A DNA stretch of 36,101 bases from SW-4-43-9 sp047617985 (GTDB lineage: Archaea; Nanohalarchaeota; Nanosalinia; Nanosalinales; Nanosalinaceae): assembly GCA_047617985.1 (NCBI GenBank), contig JBLGBS010000007.1, positions 1 to 36,101 on the forward strand, read 5' to 3'. The notes under the pieces are model-generated. The model had not been told where the DNA came from and made no database searches. It saw nothing but the letters and a program-made list of their open reading frames with translations. The position numbers were made by a program, and so were the translations under genes. Each line of letters begins with the position of its first letter. The stretch's first letter is position 1. Shown here one piece after another: positions 27,645 through 35,296 of the stretch.

Positions 27645-28592
27645 CTAAGCCAGACCCGAAAACACGATAGCTTTTGAAACCGTGAAGCCGAGAATAATCG
27701 CAAGTAAAAAGGCCGAAACCCATGCACCACCAGTTCTCGAAATCTTCCGAGCATCAAAGTTTGAACGGCTCTCAACCAGACCCGAACCAATCACGGAAGC
27801 AATAATCGCTTCATTAAACGAGATCGGGACACCGAGAAAAATACCGATCTGAGCCAGGAAAGAGGCAGAGAGAAGAGCAGCTATAGATCTTCTCGGCCCC
27901 ATATTTGTGTAGTCAACAGAAACCGCACGGATAATTCTCGGCGAGTAAATCCAGCTCCCCAGCAGTATAGTGACCCCTCCAAGGACAAGCAGAAAATTCA
28001 TAGAGTAACCGGTACTCTGTAAAGGCCCTACCGCCAGACCAACTGATCCCGCACCAGCCGTATATGCCATGTAAGAACCTGATAAGAGCAGTAAAGCTTT
28101 GATATAGTTTTCAGATCCTTCCTCAGGAACAAACTTCCTGAGCAGTTTTGCGATAGAATAGCCCAGGGCAGCAGCCGGAATCGGAATCAAAATCCAGTAA
28201 AGAAGTATTTTTGCCATCACAGGATTCGAAACCACGTAGCCCGAGCCTATTCCAACACCTAAAACCGCTCCAACCAGTGTAAAAGCGGTAGGCATAGGAT
28301 AATCTGTTAAAACACTTGCAATAACTAAAGCAGAACCAATCAAAAGAACAAGAGCGCCCTGAAGAACTGTTAGCTCTGCCCCCAGAATCCCGGATCCGAC
28401 AGTACTTGAAACATTAGCTCCCTGAACTACAGAACCGATAAACGCAAAAACACCTGCTAAAAGAGCTGAACGGAGAATACTTGCTGTACCAGACGAGTTA
28501 ACAGGGCCAAAGGCAGGCGCTACACTGGAAGCTCCGATCGAAATACCCATGAAACCGGAAGCCAGCAGTGCAAAAGCTAGAATTACATCCAT
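27645..28592 (-). CDS. pit: PiT-family inorganic phosphate transporter
   Basis: A cation-coupled phosphate permease. The 315-residue protein has about nine or ten hydrophobic segments. The N-terminal signature GISIGASSVAPAFGPVNSSG is the counterpart of the GANDVANAFGP motif of PiT/PHO4, and the C-terminal repeat has GVPISFNEAIIASVIGSGLV. The central loop is short, as in archaeal members. It is preceded on the same strand by the DUF5828 gene (4-nt gap), and tmk is further upstream, suggesting an operon. Confidence 0.88.
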   Translation of the reverse strand: MDVILAFALLASGFMGISIGASSVAPAFGPVNSSGTASILRSALLAGVFAFIGSVVQGANVSSTVGSGILGAELTVLQGALVLLIGSALVIASVLTDYPMPTAFTLVGAVLGVGIGSGYVVSNPVMAKILLYWILIPIPAAALGYSIAKLLRKFVPEEGSENYIKALLLLSGSYMAYTAGAGSVGLAVGPLQSTGYSMNFLLVLGGVTILLGSWIYSPRIIRAVSVDYTNMGPRRSIAALLSASFLAQIGIFLGVPISFNEAIIASVIGSGLVESRSNFDARKISRTGGAWVSAFLLAIILGFTVSKAIVFSGLA

Positions 28593-28596
28593 CTAA

Positions 28597-29151
28597 TCAC
28601 TTTTCGGTAAACCTTTGCTTCAAAGCTTTCCTGCTTTCCTCATCCGTAGTATCAAGATCAAACCGGTAGTCTCCATTCCTCTTCCTTCCTATATCAGCTG
28701 ACAGGTCTCCTGCATCAAAGAAGTACGGGTTGAACTTCAGCATCAGCGAGGAATAAACCTTTTCCTCCACCTTTCTTAACGCCTTCAGCGACCCCGAAAA
28801 AAACGGTCTCAATGCGTCAAAAGTTGCCTCTCCGGCACCTTCCGGTTTCTTTTTCTTTACTGTATTTTTCCCGGCTTCAACAGCCTTTTTTCCGGCGTTA
28901 GCTATATCATCCATCCCCTGGCTCTCCTCCTCTATATTTCTTTTCCTGAGGGACGCGGACTTCACAGTTTTGCGCTTCATATCCTCCTGACTGTCAGAAG
29001 AGCGGGGTCTCCACTCCTCAAAATCCTCAGCGACCTCCTCATCTTCTTTCTGCTTTATCACTTCCTCTGCCTCCCCAGCGAACTCTGCTATCTCTTCCAG
29101 GTCGCCTTCTTTTCTCAATCCAGAGTTTGTTTCTTCAATATCTTCGGCCAT
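28597..29151 (-). CDS. DUF5828-like protein
   Basis: The function is unknown. The 184-residue protein is highly charged, with a long Glu/Lys-rich N-terminal half containing EDFEEWRPRSSDSQEDMKRK and a compact C-terminal half with LKALRKVEEKVYSSLMLKFN, PYFFDAGDLSADIGRK and GDYRFDLDT. The last blocks closely resemble what I remember of the haloarchaeal DUF5828 family (ALRKVEDxVYxxVM ... PYYFD). No membrane segment is present. It lies between tmk and the PiT transporter in one minus-strand unit. Confidence 0.65.
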   Translation of the reverse strand: MAEDIEETNSGLRKEGDLEEIAEFAGEAEEVIKQKEDEEVAEDFEEWRPRSSDSQEDMKRKTVKSASLRKRNIEEESQGMDDIANAGKKAVEAGKNTVKKKKPEGAGEATFDALRPFFSGSLKALRKVEEKVYSSLMLKFNPYFFDAGDLSADIGRKRNGDYRFDLDTTDEESRKALKQRFTEK

Positions 29152-29178
29152 TATAAATTGTAAACAGTATCAGCCAGT

Positions 29179-29772
29179 TTAAAAGTCTAACTTCTCCTCT
29201 ACAGCAGTCTTAACCTGTCTGAAAACCTCATCCTTCCCTTTCGAGGCATCAACCAGAACTGTGTTCTCTCTTTCCTCCATTTCACGGTACTTTCTGACAA
29301 CTTTCTGCTGGAAGTCCATCTGCTCGAAAACATTGCCGTCACGGCCTCTATCTTCCACACGGCTCATTCCTACCTCGGCGGATATATCAAGTATAACTGT
29401 CAGATCAGGCTTCAGAATATCCCTGTTGAGAGTTTCCACCCATTCTCTTTCCGCCCCCATAACCGGCTGGTACGCCAGAGATGAATGGGCGTATCGATCC
29501 GAGACAACAGTTTTACCCTGTTCCAGCCAGGGAATAACCCTTTCCTCCAGATGAACCATTCTATCCGCTGCAAAACCAAGTGCGGTAGTTTCCGGAGAAT
29601 GGTTGTCTCCCGAAATCATTTCATCGACTTTCCTGCCGATTTTCTTGTCGGTAGGTTCAAAAGTTAACTCAGCGCCGATCTTCTCCGCAAGCCTTTCAGA
29701 CTGCGTTGTGGTTCCTGCACCATCAGCACCTTCAATCACAATAAAAGTACCGGGAAAGTTCTTTTCTTTCAC
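29179..29772 (-). CDS. tmk: Thymidylate kinase
   Basis: Phosphorylates dTMP to dTDP. The 197-residue protein starts with GTG and shows the nucleotide-binding loop EGADGAGTTTQ (14-24), the DR motif VVSDRYAHSSLAYQ, LKPDLTVILDISAEVGMSR and the LID region EDRGRDGNVFE. The P-loop has Thr at 21 where Lys is usual (GAGKTT). I recall the GAGTTTQ variant in other kinases of this family, so activity is plausible. It is divergent from the Bax-inhibitor-like gene and is the first gene of the tmk-DUF5828-pit unit. Confidence 0.93.
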   Translation of the reverse strand: MKEKNFPGTFIVIEGADGAGTTTQSERLAEKIGAELTFEPTDKKIGRKVDEMISGDNHSPETTALGFAADRMVHLEERVIPWLEQGKTVVSDRYAHSSLAYQPVMGAEREWVETLNRDILKPDLTVILDISAEVGMSRVEDRGRDGNVFEQMDFQQKVVRKYREMEERENTVLVDASKGKDEVFRQVKTAVEEKLDF

Positions 29773-29847
29773 AGAGAAAGATTTTGGCTCGAAATCTATT
29801 TGTAAGCTGTGATATCTTCAAAAGAATCAAAGCCAAAATCCCATCAT

Positions 29848-30492
29848 ATGAAACGGGATGAATTCAAAAGCGTTGGTTTAAGCACCGGACTTGTAGTTTT
29901 AAACATTGCTTTAATTACTTTACTGGCGCTCACACCGGCCAGACAGTTCACAAACCTGGCTTTCAGCATACCTATTGTTGGTGTTCTGGTATTCGGTGCC
30001 CTGATAACCGGAGGAGTCTACCTGGCGCGTAACGGGATAGAAAACGATTCAGACAAGAAAGCAGTTTTAGGCACCGCTATTCTCCAGGTTGCGTACGGAG
30101 TATTCGGCGCAGGAATCATAGGGTTCCTACCACAGTCAGCACACGCCATAGTTCTAGGAGCAACCTTTGTTATAACAACCGGTATAACTCTGTTAAGCGG
30201 TCTTCTTGTCTACGGAACGGATCACGACTTCAGCAACTGGGGGAGATACTCGACATACATGTTCCTCGGAGTTATGCTGTTCGCATTTATTGGAAGCCTA
30301 ACCCCATTGGTTCTCGGTATAGCATTCCTTCTAGCGCTTGGAGGCTTCATAACCTACCTTATCTACGAGATCTGGGAGACAAAACAGAGACCGAAAAAGG
30401 TCTACCTTAACGCGATCGGTATCTATGTAGCATTCATGGGTGTATTCGTCCAGATCCTTCAGATAGTGGTAGAAATGTACCTGAGAAGATAG
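29848..30492 (+). CDS. Seven-TM membrane protein, Bax inhibitor-1/YccA-like
   Basis: The 214-residue protein has seven hydrophobic segments of about 20-23 residues, the layout of the BI-1/YccA (TMBIM) family, thought to be pH-sensitive calcium leak channels. Between TM4 and TM5 is VYGTDHDFSNWGRYSTYMFL and before the last TM IYEIWETKQRPKKVYLNAIG, where BI-1 proteins have D-F-S and IYDT-type motifs. The similarity is suggestive, not certain. An in-frame GTG at 29809 would add 13 residues; I prefer the ATG at 29848. It is upstream of glyA with a 61-nt spacer. Confidence 0.6.
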   Translation: MKRDEFKSVGLSTGLVVLNIALITLLALTPARQFTNLAFSIPIVGVLVFGALITGGVYLARNGIENDSDKKAVLGTAILQVAYGVFGAGIIGFLPQSAHAIVLGATFVITTGITLLSGLLVYGTDHDFSNWGRYSTYMFLGVMLFAFIGSLTPLVLGIAFLLALGGFITYLIYEIWETKQRPKKVYLNAIGIYVAFMGVFVQILQIVVEMYLRR

Positions 30493-30553
30493 AACTCCTA
30501 AATCAAAGGGGAAATCGAAAGACACTTGAGTCTGAAGGTGGCGATAGTTTTCC

Positions 30554-31816
30554 ATGGAGCACCGAGATCTTTCTGAAGCAGATCCAGAGGTTTACAAAGC
30601 CCTGAAAAACGAGATTGAAAGACAGGAAACCGAGAGCCTGGAAATGATCGCATCCGAAAACTTTGTACCTAGACAGGTGCTTCAGGCGCAGGGCAGTGTT
30701 TTAACTAACAAGTACTGTGAAGGATATCCAGGAAAAAGATACTACGCAGGATGCGAATACCATGACAAAATCGAGAATCTGGCGCGGGAACGGGCATGCG
30801 AGTTATTTGATGCAGATCACGCCAATGTCCAGCCGCACTCCGGCTCACAGGCAAACTTCGCAGCGTATTTCTCGGTGCTGACCCAGGGAGATAAAGTGCT
30901 GGGACCGGTTCTATCACACGGAGGGCATTTGACCCACGGCCACGGTGTCAATTTTTCCGGCGACCTGTTCGATTTCAATACTTATGCGATAGATCCAGAG
31001 ACAGGAAGGTTCGAAAGAGAGGAAATAATTGAAGCAGCCGAAGAACACAACCCGGATTTGATTGTCTGCGGTTACTCGGCCTATCCCCGGGAGATCGACT
31101 TCGATGCATTCAGAGAAGCTGCAGACCGCGTCGACGCAATACTAATGTGTGATATCGCCCATATATCCGGTTTAGTCGCGGCCGGAGAACATCCCTCTCC
31201 TTTCCCGCAGTGCGATATAGTTACAACCACAACGCACAAATCGATCCGGGGTGCGAGAGGTGGAATGATAATGTGCAAAGAAAAATACGCTGACGATGTC
31301 GACTCGGCTGTCTTCCCTTACTCACAGGGAGGACCTTTAATGCATCAGATCGCCGGAAAGGCTGTCTGTTTAAAAGAAGCGATGAAACCGGAGTTTAAGG
31401 ATTACGCGAAGCAGATCAAGAAAAATACAGAGGCACTGGCAGAAGGATTGAAGTCTGAAGGATTAAAACTTGTCTCAAACGGTACAGACAACCACTTGGT
31501 ACTCGTAGATCTCAGAGAGGAAGATATAACCGGGAAAAAAGCTGAGAAAGCCCTTGAAGATGTGAATATTGTTGTAAACAAGAACATGGTTCCCCAAGAC
31601 CCGGAATCACCGATGGTGACATCCGGAATCAGGATCGGAACTCCAGCCCTGACAACGCGGGGAATGAACGAGGAGGAGCTACAGGAGATAGGTGAGATGA
31701 TCGGAAAAAGATTGAAGAACCCTAAGAAGAAAGATTTAGCCGAGAACACAAGAGAAAGAGTAGCCGAACTGCTTCAGGAATACCCTCTCTACGAAGGTTC
31801 AGAAGTGGATTACTGA
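30554..31816 (+). CDS. glyA: Serine hydroxymethyltransferase
   Basis: A PLP enzyme that converts serine and THF to glycine and 5,10-methylene-THF, the one-carbon donor for ThyA. The 420-residue protein aligns over its full length with SHMT: LEMIASENFVPRQVLQAQGS, TNKYCEGYPGKRYYAGCEY, NVQPHSGSQANFAAYF, and the PLP lysine K229 in TTTTHKSIRGARGG. The end has TSGIRIGTPALTTRGM. It resembles the bacterial THF-using type more than the tetrahydromethanopterin type, consistent with ThyA and DHFR nearby. Its last 7 nt overlap the convergent gene at 31810. Confidence 0.97.
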   Translation: MEHRDLSEADPEVYKALKNEIERQETESLEMIASENFVPRQVLQAQGSVLTNKYCEGYPGKRYYAGCEYHDKIENLARERACELFDADHANVQPHSGSQANFAAYFSVLTQGDKVLGPVLSHGGHLTHGHGVNFSGDLFDFNTYAIDPETGRFEREEIIEAAEEHNPDLIVCGYSAYPREIDFDAFREAADRVDAILMCDIAHISGLVAAGEHPSPFPQCDIVTTTTHKSIRGARGGMIMCKEKYADDVDSAVFPYSQGGPLMHQIAGKAVCLKEAMKPEFKDYAKQIKKNTEALAEGLKSEGLKLVSNGTDNHLVLVDLREEDITGKKAEKALEDVNIVVNKNMVPQDPESPMVTSGIRIGTPALTTRGMNEEELQEIGEMIGKRLKNPKKKDLAENTRERVAELLQEYPLYEGSEVDY

Positions 31817-32313
31817 AGTACTGAATCCATAGTTCTGACTTCGACATCGTAATTAGAGGTTTCAGCAACTTTTTCCAGCCCTCTATCAACCCCGACATAA
31901 GTAGTAGCTACACCGTAATAGGAGGCGCGCTGGAACTGAGCGTCTAGAAAATTTTTCAGATGGCTTTCGGTGACCATACTGGCTCTTACAGGATATGTCG
32001 GGAACTTATGTACGATAGATACCTCTGATAAACTCAAATCCGGGAACTCCTCTATATTTTGCAGAAGTTTCTCTACTTCGATATCTCTACCTGTCAGATC
32101 TCCGGATGGAGATTCAATGTAAACCACTGCTTCCTCGGATTCAGGATATGTGGTTGCTCCGAGACTTGGTTCATCCAGAATTGAAAAACCATTTTCTCCT
32201 TCAAGCAGGTTTTCAGCTGTTTCCCCAGCTTCGCTGAAACTACCGGCTATAATGACTTCATTGTGATTTCTATCCGATCCCGGATATACAAACTCTGACA
32301 CTTTAGCCACCAT
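31810..32313 (-). CDS. Hypothetical protein, 167 residues
   Basis: I do not recognise this protein. It is soluble and acidic, with a mixed alpha/beta appearance: EVIIAGSFSEAGETAENLL near the start, EEAVVYIESPSGDLTGRDIE in the middle, VSIVHKFPTYPVRASMV, and LDAQFQRASYYGVATTYVGV near the end. There are no cysteines. It overlaps the glyA end by 7 nt. The promoter is covered by a perfect inverted repeat (32323-32345), so the gene may be specifically regulated. It is downstream of the histidine kinase gene on the same strand. Confidence 0.7.
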   Translation of the reverse strand: MVAKVSEFVYPGSDRNHNEVIIAGSFSEAGETAENLLEGENGFSILDEPSLGATTYPESEEAVVYIESPSGDLTGRDIEVEKLLQNIEEFPDLSLSEVSIVHKFPTYPVRASMVTESHLKNFLDAQFQRASYYGVATTYVGVDRGLEKVAETSNYDVEVRTMDSVLQ

Positions 32314-32322
32314 TAAATAGTA

Positions 32323-32345
32323 ACAAATATGAGTCTTATATTTGT
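32323..32345 (-). promoter_or_regulatory. Palindromic operator overlapping a TATA box
   Basis: ACAAATAT, a 7-nt loop, and ATATTTGT form a perfect 8-bp inverted repeat. On the minus strand it contains AATATAAG, about 20-29 nt before the ATG at 32313. This is the classical geometry for a repressor that blocks TBP. It could alternatively be a terminator for the upstream kinase gene, but no T-run follows. Confidence 0.5.
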
Positions 32346-32372
32346 ATCGGGCAATCTTTCGCTAATCTGAGC

Positions 32373-33239
32373 CTAGTATTTCGGTATCTTGATCTTTACT
32401 CCAAAACCTTCATCCTCGAGCATCTCTTCTGAGTAGAAGATATCGATATCGTACAACCCTGCAACCTTATTGGTCATAGGCAGACCCTGACCTGAAACTT
32501 TATCCGAATTAAAGAATGAACTGGCCTTTCTGTACCTTGACTCCACAGCCTTACCCTTTCCGGGAAACTCACTGTAAAGTCCTTCTCCCGTATCCCAGAC
32601 ATCTATCTCGTAGAAACAGTCAGTTTCTTCAACATCAAAACCTAGCTCCAGGCCATCAGTTCCCTTAGAGGTGTGCTCCTCCCAGTTCTTACCCAGAGTC
32701 CACGTAACCATTCTCAAGCCGTAATCTGCATCCAGCTCCGTTTCCTCAAAACCGTTGTAGTTGAAATCGGAGGATGCATTCTCATCCCCTATCCTATCAT
32801 GTGAATCTTCTAGAGGTTCAAGCAACTCTCCGATACTGATATTCTCCGAATTTTCATATCCTCCCAGCTTCCGCTGATAATGAAGAGAATCCCGTGAAAC
32901 GCTAGCAATACGGTTTATATGGTTCCCGAGATCGACAGTTGAAATATCATCGAAATCATCTGAATGGTTTTCCGCGTAGCTTCTGAGGAAAACTACTTCT
33001 TCCTCAGGCAGAGAGGAGACAACCTTAGCATAATCTATCATTTCTTCCGTTGCATCAACGAATCCTTCGAGAGCATCCAGCTCCTCATTATATTTATTCG
33101 AGTTCTCAAAACGATCTCTCTGAACCTTTAGATGACCATCCAGAATCATCAGAGAGTTACCTAATTCATGAAGCAGATCATTTACAACCCCGGAAAACCT
33201 TTCGAAAGTCTCTTCATCAACCTTTTTCGGATCTACCAT
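32373..33239 (-). CDS. Soluble sensor histidine kinase-like protein
   Basis: The 288-residue protein has the two parts of a histidine kinase: an H-box NDLLHELGNSLMILDGHL with putative phospho-acceptor H24, then a long helical region, and an ATPase domain with N-box MVTWTLGKNWEEHT, G1 box DVWDTGEGL and G2 box SGQGLPMTNKVAGLY. There is no membrane segment or separate sensor domain, so it is cytosolic. The start at 33239 is preferred to the in-frame codon at 33284. No response regulator gene lies in this window. It is divergent from thyA with 87 nt between the starts. Confidence 0.82.
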   Translation of the reverse strand: MVDPKKVDEETFERFSGVVNDLLHELGNSLMILDGHLKVQRDRFENSNKYNEELDALEGFVDATEEMIDYAKVVSSLPEEEVVFLRSYAENHSDDFDDISTVDLGNHINRIASVSRDSLHYQRKLGGYENSENISIGELLEPLEDSHDRIGDENASSDFNYNGFEETELDADYGLRMVTWTLGKNWEEHTSKGTDGLELGFDVEETDCFYEIDVWDTGEGLYSEFPGKGKAVESRYRKASSFFNSDKVSGQGLPMTNKVAGLYDIDIFYSEEMLEDEGFGVKIKIPKY

Positions 33240-33326
33240 TTGATTGGGAAAATGGGAGCGAATCTTCAAATAGTAGAAACTCAAGGAAACGAAAAGAACT
33301 TGATTGTTGCTCTGAAAGTTCCTTGT

Positions 33327-34346
33327 ATGGAGCAGTACCAGAACCTCGTTGAAAATATACTTGAAAACGCAAACTACAAGCCGAACAGAACCTCGGTCGA
33401 CACTATTTCAACTTTCAGCCAGTTCTACCGTATAGATCTATCAGAAGGATTTCCGCTTGTAACAACCAAAGATATGTCCGGATACAGGTGGAACTCGCTT
33501 ATCCATGAACTGCTGTGGTATTTCTCAGGAGAGGAACACATCAAGAATCTGAGAGAGGAGACAAAGATCTGGGACGCATGGGCCGACGAAGAAGGACTAC
33601 TTGAAACTGCGTACGGAAGGTTCTGGAGAAGATTCCCGGTACCAGAAGAAGACTCACATCTGGAAGGTGAGGCATGGCCTGACGAAAAACACAGATGGAC
33701 AAATAAAGAAGAAGAAGACGGCGCACTGACCTTCGATCAGATACAGTATGTAATCGACCAGCTGAACGAGAACCCGAAATCACGGAGAATCGTTGTAAAC
33801 GCATGGCATCCCGCTAACGCAACGGTTTCAAAACTCCCTCCATGCCACTTCAGCTTTGTATTCAATGTACAGGACGGAAAACTGAACACACATTTAACCC
33901 AGAGATCCGGCGATACAGCACTGGGAATACCTTTCAACATCGCAGCGTACTCACTGATAACCCGGATGATCGCAAAACAGACAGACCTCGAGCTAGGGGA
34001 GTTCGCACACACAATAGTTGACGCCCACATCTACTGCGGGACAGAGGAAAGAGGCAAATGGTACGGAGAAAACCTGGAAGAGCTTAAACAGAAAGTCAAA
34101 GACTGTGAGGCACGGGAAGACTACCTGGATGTCAGAGACTGGATACTTGAAAACGCTCCGGAAGAAGTAGAAGGCGACGAGAAAAAAGACCACATCCCCG
34201 GACTATTGAAACAGTTATCCCGGGAACCACGCGAAAGACCGGATATGGAAGTACCGGATAAACCGATCGACGAGATGGAGTACGAAGACTTCCAACTCAA
34301 AAACTACAATCCTCATGAAGGAATCAAATTCGGGATCGCAGAATGA
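33327..34346 (+). CDS. thyA: Thymidylate synthase ThyA
   Basis: Methylates dUMP to dTMP using methylene-THF and releases DHF. From ATG 33327 (339 residues) the family blocks are: FPLVTTKDMSGYRWNSLIHE (42-61), LLWYFSGEEHIKNL, IWDAWADEEG, AYGRFWRRFP, the active-site Cys 173 in LPPCHFSFVFN, QRSGDTALGIPFNIAAYSL and VDAHIY. It is longer than the E. coli enzyme (264) because of insertions after YGRFWR and near the C-terminus, as I recall for haloarchaeal ThyA. Upstream in-frame starts (to 33168) run into the kinase gene and have no family similarity. The stop overlaps the next gene by 4 nt. Confidence 0.95.
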   Translation: MEQYQNLVENILENANYKPNRTSVDTISTFSQFYRIDLSEGFPLVTTKDMSGYRWNSLIHELLWYFSGEEHIKNLREETKIWDAWADEEGLLETAYGRFWRRFPVPEEDSHLEGEAWPDEKHRWTNKEEEDGALTFDQIQYVIDQLNENPKSRRIVVNAWHPANATVSKLPPCHFSFVFNVQDGKLNTHLTQRSGDTALGIPFNIAAYSLITRMIAKQTDLELGEFAHTIVDAHIYCGTEERGKWYGENLEELKQKVKDCEAREDYLDVRDWILENAPEEVEGDEKKDHIPGLLKQLSREPRERPDMEVPDKPIDEMEYEDFQLKNYNPHEGIKFGIAE

Positions 34347-34813
34347 GCCAGAAAGGAAGTCGAAGTAGAGCTGAGATCTATGAAGAGGATTTTCAACCGG
34401 TTCTAGAAGATTTAGAGGAAGATCCGTTCAGATCTCTCGACCTAGAAGATATGGTTAACTATGAAAGCAGTTTCATAGGACGAGTTCTTTCATATGCCTC
34501 CAAAGCAGACGAATACGATGTAGAGCGGATAAGAACCGGCCCTAGTTTCTACACACTGGAAGAATCAGAAGAGGATGATATAACACAACCTGCTCCAAGA
34601 GAAGACAAAGAACTCTTTGATGTAGTTCTGGAAAGACTGGAAGAAAGCGACTATATTACAGACTCTGATCTAGAACAAATTATCTCAAAGAACTTAGACT
34701 CAAACAGTACAACTGTAAAAATATCAAAAGTCGGCGAGATAAGGAGCTATCTTAAAGAAAGAGAGAAAATAAATTATGACCCCACAGAATCTGTTTTCAA
34801 ACTGGAGGATTAA
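34343..34813 (+). CDS. Hypothetical protein between thyA and folA
   Basis: I do not recognise this 156-residue, strongly acidic, helical protein. It begins RAEIYEEDFQPVLEDLEEDP and includes VNYESSFIGRVLSYASKADE, LEESDYITDSDLEQIISKNL and a basic patch YLKEREKINYD. There are no cysteines and no membrane segment. It overlaps the thyA stop (ATGA) and is 3 nt before folA, so it is part of a tight three-gene unit. A regulatory or structural role in thymidylate synthesis is only a guess from position. Confidence 0.7.
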   Translation: MSQKGSRSRAEIYEEDFQPVLEDLEEDPFRSLDLEDMVNYESSFIGRVLSYASKADEYDVERIRTGPSFYTLEESEEDDITQPAPREDKELFDVVLERLEESDYITDSDLEQIISKNLDSNSTTVKISKVGEIRSYLKEREKINYDPTESVFKLED

Positions 34814-34816
34814 TCA

Positions 34817-35296
34817 ATGAAAAAAATAATTATCGCAGCAGTAGCCGAGAACGGAGTAATCGGTAAAGACGGAGACATACCATGGCATTATTCCGAAGAT
34901 CTCAAACATTTCAAACAGAAGACAACCGGCCATTCAGTTATCATGGGGAGAAAAACCTATTTCTCACTTCCCGAAGATTTCCGTCCTCTACCGGACAGGA
35001 AAAACATTGTGCTTTCACGGTCAAACCCTGAACTACCTGAGAGTGTAAATCTAGCGAACAGTCTTGAGGAAGCATGGGAAATCGCAGAAAACCACTCCGG
35101 AAAAGCCTTCATAATCGGCGGAGCGGGAGTCTATGAACAGGCAATGAACGAATCCGACAAAATGATTCTAACAAGAATACATCAAGAATACGAGGGCGAT
35201 ACCTACTTCCCTGAATGGGATAAAGAAAACTGGAAAGAAATTGAAAGAGATGATCGTGAAGAGCTGAGCTTTGTCGAGTACAGGAAAACAGTCTAG
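34817..35296 (+). CDS. folA: Dihydrofolate reductase
   Basis: Reduces DHF, produced by ThyA, to THF with NADPH. The 159-residue length is standard. Motifs are IIIAAVAENGVIGKDGDIPW (4-23), the substrate acid in HYSEDLKHFK (Asp 28), GHSVIMGRKTYFSLP, KNIVLSRSNP, and the NADPH site AFIIGGAGVYEQAM. The end has FVEYRKTV. It closes the thyA-orf-folA unit; its last 4 bases overlap the convergent surface-protein gene. Confidence 0.96.
   Translation: MKKIIIAAVAENGVIGKDGDIPWHYSEDLKHFKQKTTGHSVIMGRKTYFSLPEDFRPLPDRKNIVLSRSNPELPESVNLANSLEEAWEIAENHSGKAFIIGGAGVYEQAMNESDKMILTRIHQEYEGDTYFPEWDKENWKEIERDDREELSFVEYRKTV

Noticed and set aside
33168..33326. Extended thyA start 53 codons upstream
   Set aside because: It would overlap the divergent histidine kinase gene, and the added residues have no ThyA similarity; ATG 33327 leads directly into the family sequence.
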